Source: Baffinella frigidus
Lineage: Eukaryota; Cryptophyceae; Cryptomonadales; Baffinellaceae
Direction of reading: 5' to 3'
DNA: 12,438 nucleotides
Assembly: GCA_026770585.1 (NCBI GenBank)
Contig: MU646882.1
Location: 18,841 to 31,278 of the forward strand
A program made the position numbers and the translations under genes. Below are positions 12,410 to 12,438 of the stretch, piece by piece (within the stretch, counting starts at the first letter, position 1; every line of letters begins with the position of its first letter). Under the pieces are notes generated by a model. That model saw nothing but the letters and a program-made list of their open reading frames with translations. It did no database searches and had not been told where the DNA came from.

Positions 12410-12438
12410 GCAGAGCTACGATCCAGGCAGAGCTACGA

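Noticed and set aside
1-12438. Dinoflagellate spliced-leader gene, tRNA or rRNA genes
   Set aside because: I found no convincing spliced-leader sequence, tRNA cloverleaf or rRNA segment on visual reading of either strand; a covariance-model scan would be decisive.

Overview
This window is eukaryotic nuclear DNA from a protist. It has no bacterial-type operons. Short exon-like islands are scattered among degenerate telomere-like heptamer tracts (CCCTAAA and the variants CCCGAAA, CACCAAA, CCCTGAA, CCCTCAA) and many 100-260 bp foldback (MITE-like) elements. The only gene whose splicing I can follow closely uses GA-AG and GC-AG introns with AG/G acceptors, and its donors tend to repeat the exon sequence after the acceptor. 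Non-GT donors with such flanking repeats are known from dinoflagellates. Intron-generating introner elements have been reported in the parasitic dinoflagellate Amoebophrya and a few other protists. A dinoflagellate-type alveolate is therefore my best guess, by inference, with no marker gene to prove it.

Layout. 1-1000: foldback families F, A and C around a HEAT-repeat-like exon (517-606). 976-1716: two to three partial copies of a second HEAT-like exon block, one interrupted by a 149-nt telomere-like GT-AG intron and another by a 31-nt GC-AG insert. 1836-2254: two candidate exons of an unrecognised low-complexity protein. 2240-3440: foldback elements and partial duplications. 3440-3830: mixed unassigned sequence. 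3830-5130: long heptamer tracts separated by G-rich modules. 5200-6080: more foldbacks and one candidate exon (5591-5679). 6080-6880: mostly unassigned, with pieces of families H and C. 6885-7850: family D foldbacks around a 131-bp minisatellite. 7990-8610: a long inverted repeat whose left arm holds a datable insertion. 8724-8885: another family A element. 8994-9326: a heptamer tract in the opposite orientation. 9731-11200: a direct duplication of a gene 5' region, the upstream copy being broken. 11021 to the right edge: the most convincing gene, an ankyrin-repeat protein running into a DEDD-type 3'-5' exonuclease (oligoribonuclease-like) domain, with exons joined by telomere-like introns of 24, 77 and 198 nt and one larger intron carrying a foldback element.

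The notable theme is intron birth. Telomere-like heptamer tracts sit inside coding sequence with matching short repeats at both borders, and one foldback family carries a CCCAG/G acceptor-like sequence in its terminal repeat. Separately, at least three foldback insertions can be dated against an uninterrupted copy of the same target inside this window. All splice calls are read by eye from frame continuity and family resemblance; none is confirmed by RNA.
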